From Purpureocillium takamizusanense (Eukaryota > Ascomycota > Sordariomycetes > Hypocreales > Ophiocordycipitaceae), in contig NC_063071.1 of NCBI RefSeq assembly GCF_022605165.1, forward strand, positions 2,728,001 to 2,792,000: a stretch of DNA of 64,000 nt. The letters run 5' to 3'. A program made the translations under genes and the position numbers. The notes below the pieces were generated by a model that was given only the letters and a program-made list of their open reading frames with translations, had not been told where the DNA came from and did no database searches. Positions 21,001 to 32,016 of this stretch are shown one piece after another (position 1 is the first letter of the stretch; each line of letters begins with the position of its first letter).

Positions 21001-23692
21001 GGTGCTGACAGTACGTAGTAGTGAGCCGTTCCTCTTTTTTCCCCTTCTCCCCCTGCGTTGGTCTGGGTGGTGCTGCATCGGTCGGTCGTCCTTGTGCTTC
21101 CACAAGTCTTCCAGCTCGCGTTCCATGCCACACACCCTTCCACGGCCGACGACGATCAGAAAGAATATAACCACAAGTTGGGGGCCGAACATGCATGCGG
21201 GAGAGACACTGCAACCGCACATGGGCCCTGCCCCTGACCTGTCTGTGCCTGTGGTTTTTTGCTTTTCCCAGGTGCCGCGCAGCGTCAATCTTGACCATAT
21301 TCTCCGGCATCGCGTGTCAGACATGCACAAGAGGGGAGCGCGGCTGCGACAGCTGTCTCTGTCTCTGTCTTTGCCTTTGCCTTTGCCTCGCCCTGGGCTT
21401 GGTTTGGCCTGCGCGGCAACGGCAGGGTAGGCAAGCAGGCAGGCAGGGCCTTCATTTCCGCAGCATCCGCGTGCTGCGTAGATGACGACTGCTGGGCGTT
21501 CGTTTCTCTGCTGTTGCTGTCATGGCTTCCTTTTCGTGCGGGCTTTGCCCACATGGTTTGCGGGCGTGGCATCGCGCGTGCTGGCCAACACAACGAAATG
21601 GGAGATTGTGCACTGCTACCTACTACAACGTGCTGTCCAGTGAGACAGCGTCCAAGCACCGTCCAAAGCACACCGACACTGCGGGCGGCACTCGTGCCTC
21701 CATGACTGATGGGGTGCTGGTGTTGCTGGTGAGTGGAGCTTCGACAGGTTGCGTGGCTGCTCTGCTTCATCAGCGGACACATGGATGGCCCCCATCATGC
21801 CCTGCAGCGAAGCGCGGGCACCCACCTTGGGCAAAGGCCAAGGTGTCATAGGTGGTGCCTGGCGAGCCTGGGCGTGAATTCCATTAGTTCCCGGTGACGG
21901 CAACTCCAGCGCTCCCAGGGCGGGCTTAGCGGCGTGCGTGCCTGGCCTGGGCTCCAGCAGGACGGGGCAGATACCACTGCACCTCACCCAATGCTCCCAG
22001 CGACTTGTGGAGGGCAACTGGCGGACACCTACTAGGTACAACACCTGCAACTGAACCGGACTGGAGGAGGGGAGGGCTTGCAGGGCTTCGCAGGGCTTGC
22101 AGGGCTTGCCGGGGTGGGCCGTCTGCACTGGCCGAGTTTGGCCAAGCGCGGGCCTGCTGGGGTCCCCTTTGGCTCACTCACCCACCCACCAGGACCAAGC
22201 CAGGCCCATCATCATCCTTCCGCCTCCACTCCAAAGCGTCCATGCGAATCATCAGCAGCATCGTCATCCGGCCGCCATGGCAAGCCATTCCCTTTGGCTC
22301 AGCCCGTCCCTGGGCCCCGGCACGCGCGCGAGGATCCTCCGCGCTCCACGACCCCCACCCATCCCATCCCTGGCTGCACGCATCGCATCGCATCGCATCC
22401 ATGAAGAAGGAAGAAGAAGAGTCCAAGAAGACGCGGTACGCGGCCATTACGGTTGGTGGCCACGAGTGCCCGAGACCAACAAACGACCGACTGCTCCGAC
22501 GAGGCAACAGCAACTGCCAGCGCCGCTCGCTCGCATGGCTTTCCCATCGACCACGCGATGGCACGCCACGCCGGACGCAGTGCTCGCCAACGCAAGCTGG
22601 CCAACTCTCGTCTTCGTGGACGATGTCACCCTACGGCCGCTGCCGTCGCCCAATGGTGATCCTCGCCCAGCACCAACCATCCATCCAACGCCCAGCAAGC
22701 CCAATCTCTCTCTCGCCTCGTCGGCCGCCCTTTGAGACGCAACATGCACACCAAGCGCGCGAGCCGGTTTCCAGAAGGACGGCAGAACGCCTGCCTGGCC
22801 CTCCCCCCCCTGCAACATCTCTTTTCCCCCCGGCAGGGATCATCCCCTCGCACCTCAATTTGCGAGCGGGTGGTCAGGCGGCCGCCCCCCCTGCCGGTTG
22901 GCTCGTCGGCCTTTCCAGACGGACACCACCTTTGGGTCCGCCGCCGCAGCATGGAAGCCCCAGGCAGCGCTTCGAGGCGCGTTTCAGAATGCGTTGAGAC
23001 CTGCGGTGAGAAATGACTCCGTTCCTGAAACGGCTCGGCCCCTGTTGGCCGCCTGGACAGGGATCCCATGCCCACACTTTGATGAAGACCCAGGCACGAA
23101 CCCGTTGTTATTTCATCACCATGGCGGAGGCCCTTCTCCCAGATCTTCTAGAAGCCCTTCCCCCGGCTCCTTTCCCTTCCCCTCGTGCGCGCCCCGTTTC
23201 CTTCCATTGTTCCTGGCCCGAGTTCCCCTTCCCGTTCCCTCGTCTCACCTCGCCCGCCCGCCCATCCGCCCGCTCTCATCGACGAACACGCATTCAAGTG
23301 ACAGCTCAATCCTGCGCCCAGCATCCTGAGCATCGCCGCCGGCTTCACCGCCAGTCTACGCCCACCGCGCGCGCCCTCAACACCAGACCACGACGACGTG
23401 GGCCGCGTACTCCGCCTCGTCCTCGGCCTCTGCCGACACAAACGCGCCCCCCCCCACGCTGCCATCGCGCCCGTCGTCATCTGTGCGAGATCCATCGCGC
23501 CTCTTGCGCGCGGTGAGCCGCCGCAGACGACACGGACCGCCGTCGCCCGGTCCACCTCGTCACTCCTGACGGCTCGACGTGCTCTCGTGCGTCCCTGGTC
23601 CCGCGTATGCGACTGCTCTCGTCATCCAGCCGACACCGTCCCATCGTGTCACGACCGCCGCTCCGACGCGTGTAAACGGTCGCCCATCCAGC
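18008..23692. other. Large gene-free region (5.7 kb)
   Basis: GC-rich but with no ORF showing family motifs or plausible splice structure. It contains simple repeats: CTGTCT/TTTGCC units at about 21353-21392, a nine-base GCAGGGCTT-type tandem at 22072-22109 and a GCATC run at 22379-22399. A GTACTTCGTAC word is at 19832-19842. The right end is the promoter and leader of the C2H2 gene. Long upstream regions are common for regulatory genes; an untranslated transcript cannot be excluded. Confidence 0.5.
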
Positions 23693-25560
23693 ATGTTCCC
23701 GCTTCGTCCCACCGACGACGCCAACGTCCGCCCTCTGACCGATGAGGATCACCACCAACTCCTTCGACTCGTTCAGCGGTATGGCATCCCCAGTCTCTTG
23801 TGTGCCCTGACCGGCTCCCCCGATTCATGTAAGTCAACCTCGCCCCGCACCAACCTCGCCGTCTCTCCTCTTGGGCCGCCCTGACATGACAAAATAACGC
23901 AGCCGGTGCCTCGACCTTTTCGGCGAGCACCCTCATCAGCAGCATCAGCGCTCCGTCTCTGGCATGGACCAACTCGGACGCCTCCCAGTGCCGCTCCGAC
24001 GATGCATCCATCAACACGCAGTGCACGTGGCCAGAGCTCGCCCAGGAGATGCCCTCCCTGCACCAGCCGGAGCCCACCAAGATCATGGAGCGCTCCTGGC
24101 TCGACTCGCCCGGCCCCGTGCCCTCGCCGCTGCCTCCCAGCGACGTCACTTCGCACCCCTCGCCGCAGCTCCTCGCGCCCACGTCCAAGAAGTATCAGTG
24201 CCCCATGTGCTTCCTCGACAGCAGCCCCGTCGGCTTCGGCCGCAAGAGCGACTTCAAGAAGCACCTCCACAACTTCCACGGCTCCGACGTCGTCTGGATC
24301 TGCCGCTCCAAGGGCTGCCACCTCACCTTCTCCACCGAGCGTGCCTACAGCACACACGCCAAGGACGTCCATCGGATGAAGGCCCTGCCCAACAGCTCCG
24401 CCCGCACCGAGCTGTGCGCCCAGGTCGTCTTCGCGTGCGGCTTCGCCTCGTGCAAGGACCGCCTGTTCGAGGCGCAGACGGCCGACGACTCCTCGGCCGC
24501 GCGTGACAAGCACTTTGAGCACATTGCCAAGCACTTTGAGGAGGGCTTCGACGTTCGTCTGTGGGAGTACAAGGTGCAAATTCAGAACCTGATGCGCCAG
24601 CCCCAAGTCAAGCATACCTGGAAAACGGGCATCTGGCCCAAGGAGAAGCGCCAGCAGCTCTCCTGGCGGCCGCGGTCCTCGGGGGACCTGAAGCGCATGC
24701 TCGAGTGTCGGCACCTGGGCAACGACATTTCCACTCTGGTTCGCCTAGCCTACATATTGGGCACCGCGCCCTTCACGTCGCCAGGCACGCCTCCTCCCAG
24801 CGAGATTGACGCCTACTTTCAGCTGCCCTACCGCAGTCTGTGTCTCATCGACTCGCCGGGCCATTGCCTGACGAGCCCAAGCCCAAAGACGGAAGACGAC
24901 AACTCCTCCATATTGACCTTCCCAAAGCGGCGGTCGAGTCGGTCGAGTCTGACACAGTCCGTGTTTCGCCTGCCGAGCCGCCAGGGAAAGCGGTCGTCGC
25001 GGCCACCAACGCCGGCGAGCGTCATGGGCGGCGGCGGCGTTACAAGCGCACCCAGCACGACGCCGTCGGTGCAAGGGCTCGGCGGCGTCAGCGTGGGCGG
25101 CGACGACACGATCATGGCAGACGACCCGACGGTCGGGCCGCACCCAGGCACGCCTTTCCCGATCCCCAACGAAACGGTGTGGCCCGTCGACGCGCCCAAG
25201 TTCGCGCCCGAGTCTGGGCTTGTGCTTCCCAAGCAAGAGCACACGCCGCCGCCCGTCGACAATCCTCATCTCATGTACGCCATGCAGATGGAGCAAGACC
25301 CGCATCAGTCGTGGTGCCCCATGCCCGTTCAGTACGACCCGTATGGTACTCCGATCGGCATGCCGCATGGACTCTACGACTATACCATGAACGCCAGCGA
25401 GGTGTCGACGGTGCGGCCAGCCACGCCGGTGCCGCACAAGCGACCCGCCTCCTGGGGCCGCGTCGTGAGCATGGAGAGCATGCGGCCGGCCAAAAAGTCG
25501 GTACCGCACGAGAGCCCGCCGTGCCCCCCGGAGATGATGCCGACTATGCTGGGCATGTAG
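23693..25560 (+). CDS. C2H2 zinc-finger protein, probable transcription factor
   Basis: Two exons, 23693-23828 and 23903-25560 (intron 74 bp), 597 residues. The open frame of exon 1 reaches further 5' but 23693 is its first ATG. From residue about 143, YQCPMC...FKKHLHNFH forms one finger; CRSKGCHLTFSTERAYSTHAKDVH is a classical C-x4-C-x12-H-x4-H finger; a third Cys/His set follows in CAQVVFACGFASCKDRLF...HFEHIAKHF. Such triads occur in fungal C2H2 regulators. The C-terminal half is disordered, rich in Pro, Ser and Gly, with basic patches (PKRRSSRSS, RQGKRSSRPPTP) that can act as nuclear signals. It probably acts in the nucleus on DNA. I do not recognise a named orthologue, so the regulated pathway stays open. 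The 5.7-kb gene-free region upstream fits a regulator. Confidence 0.88.
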
Positions 25561-28295
25561 GCCTGATTTTGCCTCGGAGAACGAACGCACACATACATAT
25601 TAATAATAACGGGAGGCGGCCTCGGCGAGCACACCGCGGGGCACAGACAGACATTAGCATGCCGACCGGGGACGGACGAGCGTTGCACGTGGCTCCAGCA
25701 TCTTGAGCTTCACTACTATTTTGTTTTCACGGCCTACACCCCTACTCTTTCCTTTTCTTTCTCATCGATCTTGTCTTACAAGCTCCGAAAAGTTGGCGCC
25801 AGCACCTGACACGCGCATATACACAAATTAATACTGAAACACGGCCAAGTCAAGAGGGCGGAAACGACTTTCATTTCTATTTGCTGTTTGTTCGCGAAAC
25901 TGAGATACCATTTGCTGCCAGAATAGAGCGGAAGCTGGGCAGGACGGCGGGCAGGGCCATGGGGAGGCTGGCGATGAAAGATATCCAGGGCGGCACGCAG
26001 TGCCTGCCGGCGTTTCTTGTTGTCTTTTCCTCGAATCTTTGGTTGTTTCGTTTTGGGTATTGACGTCCATGGTTCAAGAGCGATTCGATATGGGGCGGCG
26101 CGGGAGGTGACACGACTCGACGCACCATGGTATGGCATGACTTTGTATTGCATTCGCGGCATGGCATGCGGGTGGGCGGGCGAGAATCATGAGTTACAGA
26201 TATACACAACAATGTATGTGATGCGCCCTGGTCACAGCGTGGCGAACGGCAGACCCATGTGAAGATGTCCACTGTCCATGCGAAAATCAAACTTGTCTCG
26301 CCAGGGATTTCCCTACAGCACTGTTAGTCGTGTTTGAACGCAGGACGATTCGGGCGTGGGTTGACGACGGAGGAAAGCAGCGTAGCCTTACCCACTAGGC
26401 AATGCTCGTGGCAGAAGATGCGCTTTGGGCAATCCAAGGGGCCTTTAAGGACAGTGATGCAGGAAACAGGGATTTGAGGCATGTGTTATATACAGTCTAA
26501 GCACCGCGCGACTTATATCGTTATGTAACGTCGTGATGCCGCGAGGTACAGGGTATGCCAGTGCTGGTGGACACTTGGTACCCTGAGGGGTACCCTACGA
26601 AGCAATATAAGACTGCGTACCTACTAGGTAGTACCTAATGTAAATAGCATAGCACGCTGAGTGAGTACCTAGGTTAGTACCTAACTAGTAGGTAGGCAGG
26701 GTAGTACTAAGTGAGAACAGAACGAGGAGGGGCCTCTAAAAGCGGAAGCAATCTGCGTCTTGGTGATCTATTTAGCCATGGACGATGGCGGAATGACGAT
26801 AATGGCTGCAGCACATACGGTAGGTAGGCAGTACGACGATGATGGCCGCGGCAGACACGGCAATTAGGTAGGTAGGTACGCACGAGGAGGGGGAGGAGCG
26901 ATTTTACTTGAAACGGAGCAGATCAGTAGCATGGTGGTGTTGTAAACCTAGGTAGGCATCAAGTCTTGGCCAGGACTCGCACGCCGGCTAAAAGCTAACC
27001 AAGGTGGGTGGTAGGTAGAGGTGGGCGGAGGCATTGGTGGTCATGCCCGTCAAATGCAGTACTCGTGCAGTACACGGTATAGCCGCGGATGGACGAGAAC
27101 CGGCTGCAATGGCGATGGGCGATGAGCGATGATGCGGATCGGCCGCCTGGGTGCGGGCGGTCAAGGAGTCGCCCGCAATGCCGTTGGCCGCGAGGGGGCA
27201 GCGCTGTTGGATGCGTGATGCTCTCGGCGCTGGCGGGGTGAGGAGAACGTGACTGTGAATTGGGGAATACCTACTAACCTAGCAGAGAGGTGGGTGGTGT
27301 GGTGGTGGAAGCAGGCAGCGAGCGACTCGACGAGCAGCAGCAGGACAAGACGACGGACTTGACGGAGTCGGGTGAGATGCGTGCGTGTCAGAGGGCCGAG
27401 ATGGCACTGATCATGACCAAATGACGGACAGATTTTCCTGCAGCGTGATGGACAGACAGGTGGGCAGATGGATATGCAGGTCGCGCCGGGGTCGGAAGCA
27501 GATGTTGGCCTCCCGCCCCCCTCCACGAGTGACAGGCTTGCAGGTAGGCAGTTGGTATATAGCTTGGTAGATATAGGCAAAGTTTGACGGGCGAAGAAAC
27601 GGACTGATGCCGACAAAATATGGCAATGTACGATGTATCGGGCTTTTCACTAGTCGTCCCGTCTAGCATCATGAACCTGTCTGTGCCTGAATGCCGCCCG
27701 AATAGGAAACACGCACTTCGCACATACCCAGATTCATCGTCTGGCGTGGCGGGAGCAATGACCAGTCCGTCCACGACAATCGCCGGCGCCACAAAACCAA
27801 CCAGCCAAGCACTAGGTCCTCTATGCGGCGCGGCACACTGAGCACTGATGGGCAGATAGATGGCGGGCAACGAACGACACGGATGGATGGCCATGAGAGT
27901 CTGGTCTGCGGCGCGCCCGTCTCGACGACGGATGGCTCTCGCGTGCAATTGAACTGCGTCTGGAGACTGGAGACGACAGAGGGAACAGCACGGGAAATGG
28001 CCAACGGGACTTGGACGCGAATAATGGCCGCAAGTTGAGATGAATCGACTTCTCTCACAGGCCAAGTCGCCTCCGCATTCGCGCGCACGCGCGCCATTGG
28101 ATTGAGGTGCTGCACCGACCACCACATGCTTGTTGCCGCTGCCGGCCTTCCCCCCCCACACCTCCGGGCGCTCGGTTGACCATTGCAGAGAGCTGATTGG
28201 CTGTAATCAAAGTCGGACTGCTGTGATTGGCCTGTCTGGATAGGGTCCGTGGGGTACCGTTGGCTGAGCTAAGGTACCTCGTCCCGCAAAGAGCG

Positions 28296-28305
28296 CCGAC
28301 ACCGG
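28296..28305 (+). promoter_or_regulatory. Possible Leu3-type site (CCG-N4-CGG)
   Basis: CCGACACCGG matches the everted CCG-N4-CGG pattern bound by yeast Leu3, a regulator of branched-chain amino-acid genes. It lies about 680 bp upstream of the ILV2 start codon. A single match to six fixed bases can occur by chance in 3 kb, so support is moderate. Confidence 0.3.
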
Positions 28306-28648
28306 TACCTCGATGAAGCAGGGTGCAGCACCCCCGAGTCGGGACCCCTAAAATCGCGCCGCGCTGAAGGCCAGCACCTGCAGCACCACCTGCACTGGCG
28401 GCTTGGAGAGTGACCCTGAGAGCAGCGCTGGCGGGACTGCTGGTGCTGCGCTGGGCTGGGCTGCCCGCTGTCGGCCAAACGTGCCTGCTCGCTGGCTGAC
28501 TGGGCTGGCTTGTGATGCTTACTACTGTAGGTACAGCCGAACGCAACTTGGCAGGCAGTGGACATATGAGGCCGGCATCGCTCCCCCGCGCGTGAGTGTG
28601 AGGGACGGGAGGTGATGAGTCTTTGTCCCCCAGCGCCGCCCAGCCCTC

Positions 28649-28654
28649 TGACTC
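28649..28654 (+). promoter_or_regulatory. Possible Gcn4/CPC1-type half site (TGACTC)
   Basis: TGACTC is the core of the Gcn4/CPC1 site used in general amino-acid control, about 330 bp before the ILV2 start. The final A of the full TGACTCA is missing, so this is weak. Confidence 0.2.
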
Positions 28655-28980
28655 CTCCAGTCAGGCTCTCGCCCTCGATCGCCACCGGCAACGCCGCATT
28701 CTTTCCTTGGCCTGGCTGGAGCTCCCGCTTTTCGCCCCCCTTCCCTCTTCTCCGTTGGCTTTTTTCCCACCACCACACCCACCAAGTCGCATAACCCCAC
28801 GATTTCTTGTGCAATTGACGACGAGGCCCCGTCCCCAATTGTCTTTTCTCTCCCGCATCGCGCGCGGATTGGGATCTTTCATTCAGTCTCTCTGCGCGCC
28901 CTCCCCCATCGACTGGGAAAGACGACAACCACGAGCACGACGACGACGACGACTGCGAGGCAGCCCCCACAGCCGCCGGC

Positions 28981-31359
28981 ATGATGCTCCGAAGTCGCCA
29001 GGCCACCAAGGCCCTGAGAGCCTTGGGCCAGACACGGCACTTCACCTCGACGACACAACCCGCCGCCGTCCAGGCCCCGAGAAAGGTCGCCTCGGGGCGG
29101 CGGAATCAAGCTACCGCCGCCACGTCTGCCGCTCCGTGAGTTTTCTCAATCATCTCCTTCTCGCCCTTTTTTTTTGGTGGTGGTGGTGGTGGTGCTGTTG
29201 CTGCGAAGCGAGGGCGGGTTTGGCCACAAAAAACACGGCCGCCGGCATCGGCACCCACTGGGGGGGCCATTGGCATTTGGATGCACGCGCACAACCCGAC
29301 AACGACGATGAGCATGACACTGACTGAAGAATCGCTGCAGCAATGTCCGCGCTACGCCGAGTCCTGCGTTCAACGCGGAGGACCAACAAAAACACAACCA
29401 TGTCCAGCCGCTGGTCAATCCCCAGAAGAGCGACATGGACGAATCGTACGGAATCCCCTCCCAAGCGCGGCTCTTGGGTGCGGGCCCTCGCAAGCTGACC
29501 ACGGTACCATGACAGGTTCATCGGCAAGACGGGCGGCGAGATCTTTCACGAAATGATGCTGAGGCAAGGCGTCAAGCACATCTGTTTGTCCTCCCGCGTT
29601 GCATTCCCCAGTTTCGAGGCGTTGTACTGACCATGCGTGACTCACAGTTGGATACCCCGGCGGCGCCATCCTGCCCGTCTTCGATGCCATCTACAACTCA
29701 AAACACTTCGACTTCATCCTGCCCAGACACGAGCAGGGCGCCGGCCACATGGCCGAGGGTTATGCCCGCGCGTCCGGCAAGCCCGGCGTCGTCCTCGTCA
29801 CATCGGGGCCTGGCGCCACCAACGTCGTGACCCCGATGCAGGACGCCCTGTCTGACGGCACGCCCCTCGTCGTCTTTTGCGGCCAGGTCCCGACCACGGC
29901 CATCGGCAGCGACGCCTTCCAGGAGGCCGACGTCGTGGGCATCTCCCGCGCCTGCACCAAGTGGAACGTCATGGTCAAGAACGTCGCGGAGCTGCCGCGG
30001 AGAATCAACGAGGCATTTGAGATTGCCACGAGCGGCCGCCCCGGCCCCGTCCTCGTCGACCTGCCCAAGGACGTCACCGCCGGTATCCTGCGGAGAGCCA
30101 TCCCCACGGAGACGGCTCTGCCCGCGCTGCCGAGCGCCGCCTCGCGCGCCGCCATGGAGGCGAGCCGGAAACACCTCGAGCACACTCTCAAGCGCGTCGC
30201 CGACCTTGTCAACAAGGCCAAGCAGCCCGTAATCTACGCTGGTCAGGGCATCATTCAGTCCGAGGGCGGGCCCGAGCTCCTCAAGGAGCTGGCCGACAAG
30301 GCCTCCATCCCCGTCACCACGACTCTCCAGGGCCTGGGCGGGTTCGACGAGCTCGACGAAAAGTCGCTGCACATGCTCGGCATGCACGGCTCGGCCTATG
30401 CCAATATGGCCATGCAGGAGGCCGACCTCATCATCGCCCTGGGCGCGCGCTTCGACGACCGCGTCACCCTCAACGTGGCCAAGTTTGCGCCCGGTGCGAG
30501 GGCCGCCGCGGCTGAGAAGCGCGGTGGCATCGTCCACTTTGAGGTGATGCCCAAGAACATCAACAAGGTGGTGCAGGCCACCGAGGCCGTCGAGGGCAAC
30601 GTCGGCAGCAACCTCAAGCTCCTCCTGCCCGAGGTGCAGGCCAAGACCATGGACGACCGCAAGGAGTGGTTCGGCAAGATCAACGAGTGGAAGAAGAAGT
30701 GGCCGCTGTCGCACTATGAGCGTGCGGAGCGCAACGGGCTCATCAAGCCGCAGACTCTGATTGAGGAGCTGAGCAAGCTGACGGCGGACCGCAAGGACAA
30801 GACGTACATTGCCACGGGCGTCGGGCAGCATCAGATGTGGACGGCCCAGCACTTCCGGTGGAGGCACCCGCGCAGCATGATCACGTCGGGCGGCCTGGGA
30901 ACCATGGGCTTTGGCCTGCCGGCGGCCATCGGCGCCAAGGTGGCGCAGCCCGACGCCCTCGTCATCGACATTGACGGTGACGCCTCGTTCGGCATGACGC
31001 TGACGGAGCTGGCGACGGCGGCGCAGTTCAACATTGGCGTCAAGGTCATTGTGCTGAACAATGAGGAGCAGGGCATGGTGACGCAGTGGCAGAACCTCTT
31101 CTACGAGGACCGCTACGCGCACACGCACCAGGTCAACCCCGACTTTATGAAGCTGGCCGACTCGATGCGCGTCCAAGGCCGACGATGCGTGGACCCGGCC
31201 GACGTGGTCGACAGCCTGAAGTGGCTGATCAACAGCGACGGCCCGGCCCTGCTGGAGGTGGTGACGGACAAGAAGGTGCCCGTCCTGCCCATGGTGCCAG
31301 CGGGCTCGGCCCTGCACGAGTTTTTGGTGTTTGACGCAGGCGAGTACCCTCTGATGTGA
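28981..31359 (+). CDS. ILV2: Acetolactate synthase, catalytic subunit (mitochondrial)
   Basis: Four exons: 28981-29135, 29341-29445, 29516-29583 and 29648-31359; introns 205, 70 and 64 bp; 679 residues. The enzyme joins two pyruvates, or pyruvate and 2-oxobutyrate, in the first common step of valine, leucine and isoleucine synthesis. The first roughly 80 residues are rich in Arg, Ser, Thr and Ala with few acids: a mitochondrial transit peptide. The core begins at SFIGKTGGEIFHEMML. RHEQGAGHMAEGYARASG contains the catalytic Glu138 that activates thiamine diphosphate. GDASFGMTLTELATAAQF with a later LNNEEQGM is the ThDP/Mg motif, Asp554. The herbicide-contact residues are the wild-type ones: Pro in CGQVP and Trp590 in TQWQNLF. 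Introns 1 and 2 interrupt the transit region and its border, as often in fungi. A regulatory subunit (ILV6) is not in the window. Confidence 0.96.
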
Positions 31360-32016
31360 TGTGTACATGCAAACGCAATGCTAACGGCCGCACAGAAAAG
31401 GACAAGAAGCGACGAGAGATGATGCGGGAGCGGACCTCGGGCCTGCACGGCTAGCCGTAGCACGCACGAGAGGTGGATAGCAGCAGCCGAGACGGGCGTC
31501 TATGTTCAAGTCATGTTCTTTTCATATCTTCTACGGCGGAGTTTGTGCAGTTGATGCAAATATGGGTGCCAAGCACAAAAAGTTGGACGAGAAGCGCCAG
31601 AGGGCGGGACGGCAGACAGGCAGGCAAGTTGACAGTCGAGGCCAAAGAGCCCTGGCACGTGGGTGCTGGTTGGGATGGAGCGAGCCGCGCGCGGACTTGC
31701 GGACATTGAAACAATGAATGAGCATTTTCCGTGACGAGATGCGCTGTTACTGCTACTACGAAGTACAAGGTCCTGATGTGGTGCCGGTGCCGGTGCCGAT
31801 GCCGATGCCGATGCCGATGCCGGTGCTGATGCTGAGTGGAGAGACGAAACCACGTCCCGACCCTTGCCTTGCACACAGGTGTCATTCACTTGGTAGTTGC
31901 ATCCCATGCCGTATGAAGCGGGGATTATTAGGCACCTAGCCATCTATCCTATCCTCAAATCCGCGGCCGAGCCAAGTCGCGGTGACGCCCCTACTGTCTA
32001 CCACCGTAGTACCTGC
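31360..32016. other. Convergent intergenic region with hexamer repeats
   Basis: Lies between the ends of ILV2 and the CoA-transferase gene, so it holds two terminators. At about 31782-31835 there are GGTGCC/GATGCC hexamer repeats. A near copy of the GTACGAAGTAC word (first base different) is at 31756-31766. No gene seen. Confidence 0.5.

Larger units (their letters stand above)
25561..28980. other. Large gene-free region upstream of ILV2
   Basis: 3.4 kb. The left end is 3' flank of the C2H2 gene. From about 26560 to 27320 there is a dense cluster of TAGGTA and related words (GGTAGGTA, CTAGGTA, TACCTA). Further right, GGTACCTCG occurs twice near 28273 and 28304. The last kilobase is the ILV2 promoter and leader. 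No gene seen. Confidence 0.5.

Noticed and set aside
22005..22997. Plus-strand ORF of 330 codons upstream of the C2H2 gene
   Set aside because: Overlaps other frames of similar length and contains simple repeats; no recognisable domain.
26300..26415. tRNA-like text on the minus strand (TAGTGGGTAAGG resembling box A; GTTCAAAC resembling box B)
   Set aside because: The acceptor and T-stem arms do not pair, so no cloverleaf forms. It could be a decayed tRNA-derived fragment at most.
29698..31368. Long minus-strand ORF of 556 codons
   Set aside because: It is the antisense of ILV2 and arises from GC-rich codon use. The plus-strand protein carries all family motifs.
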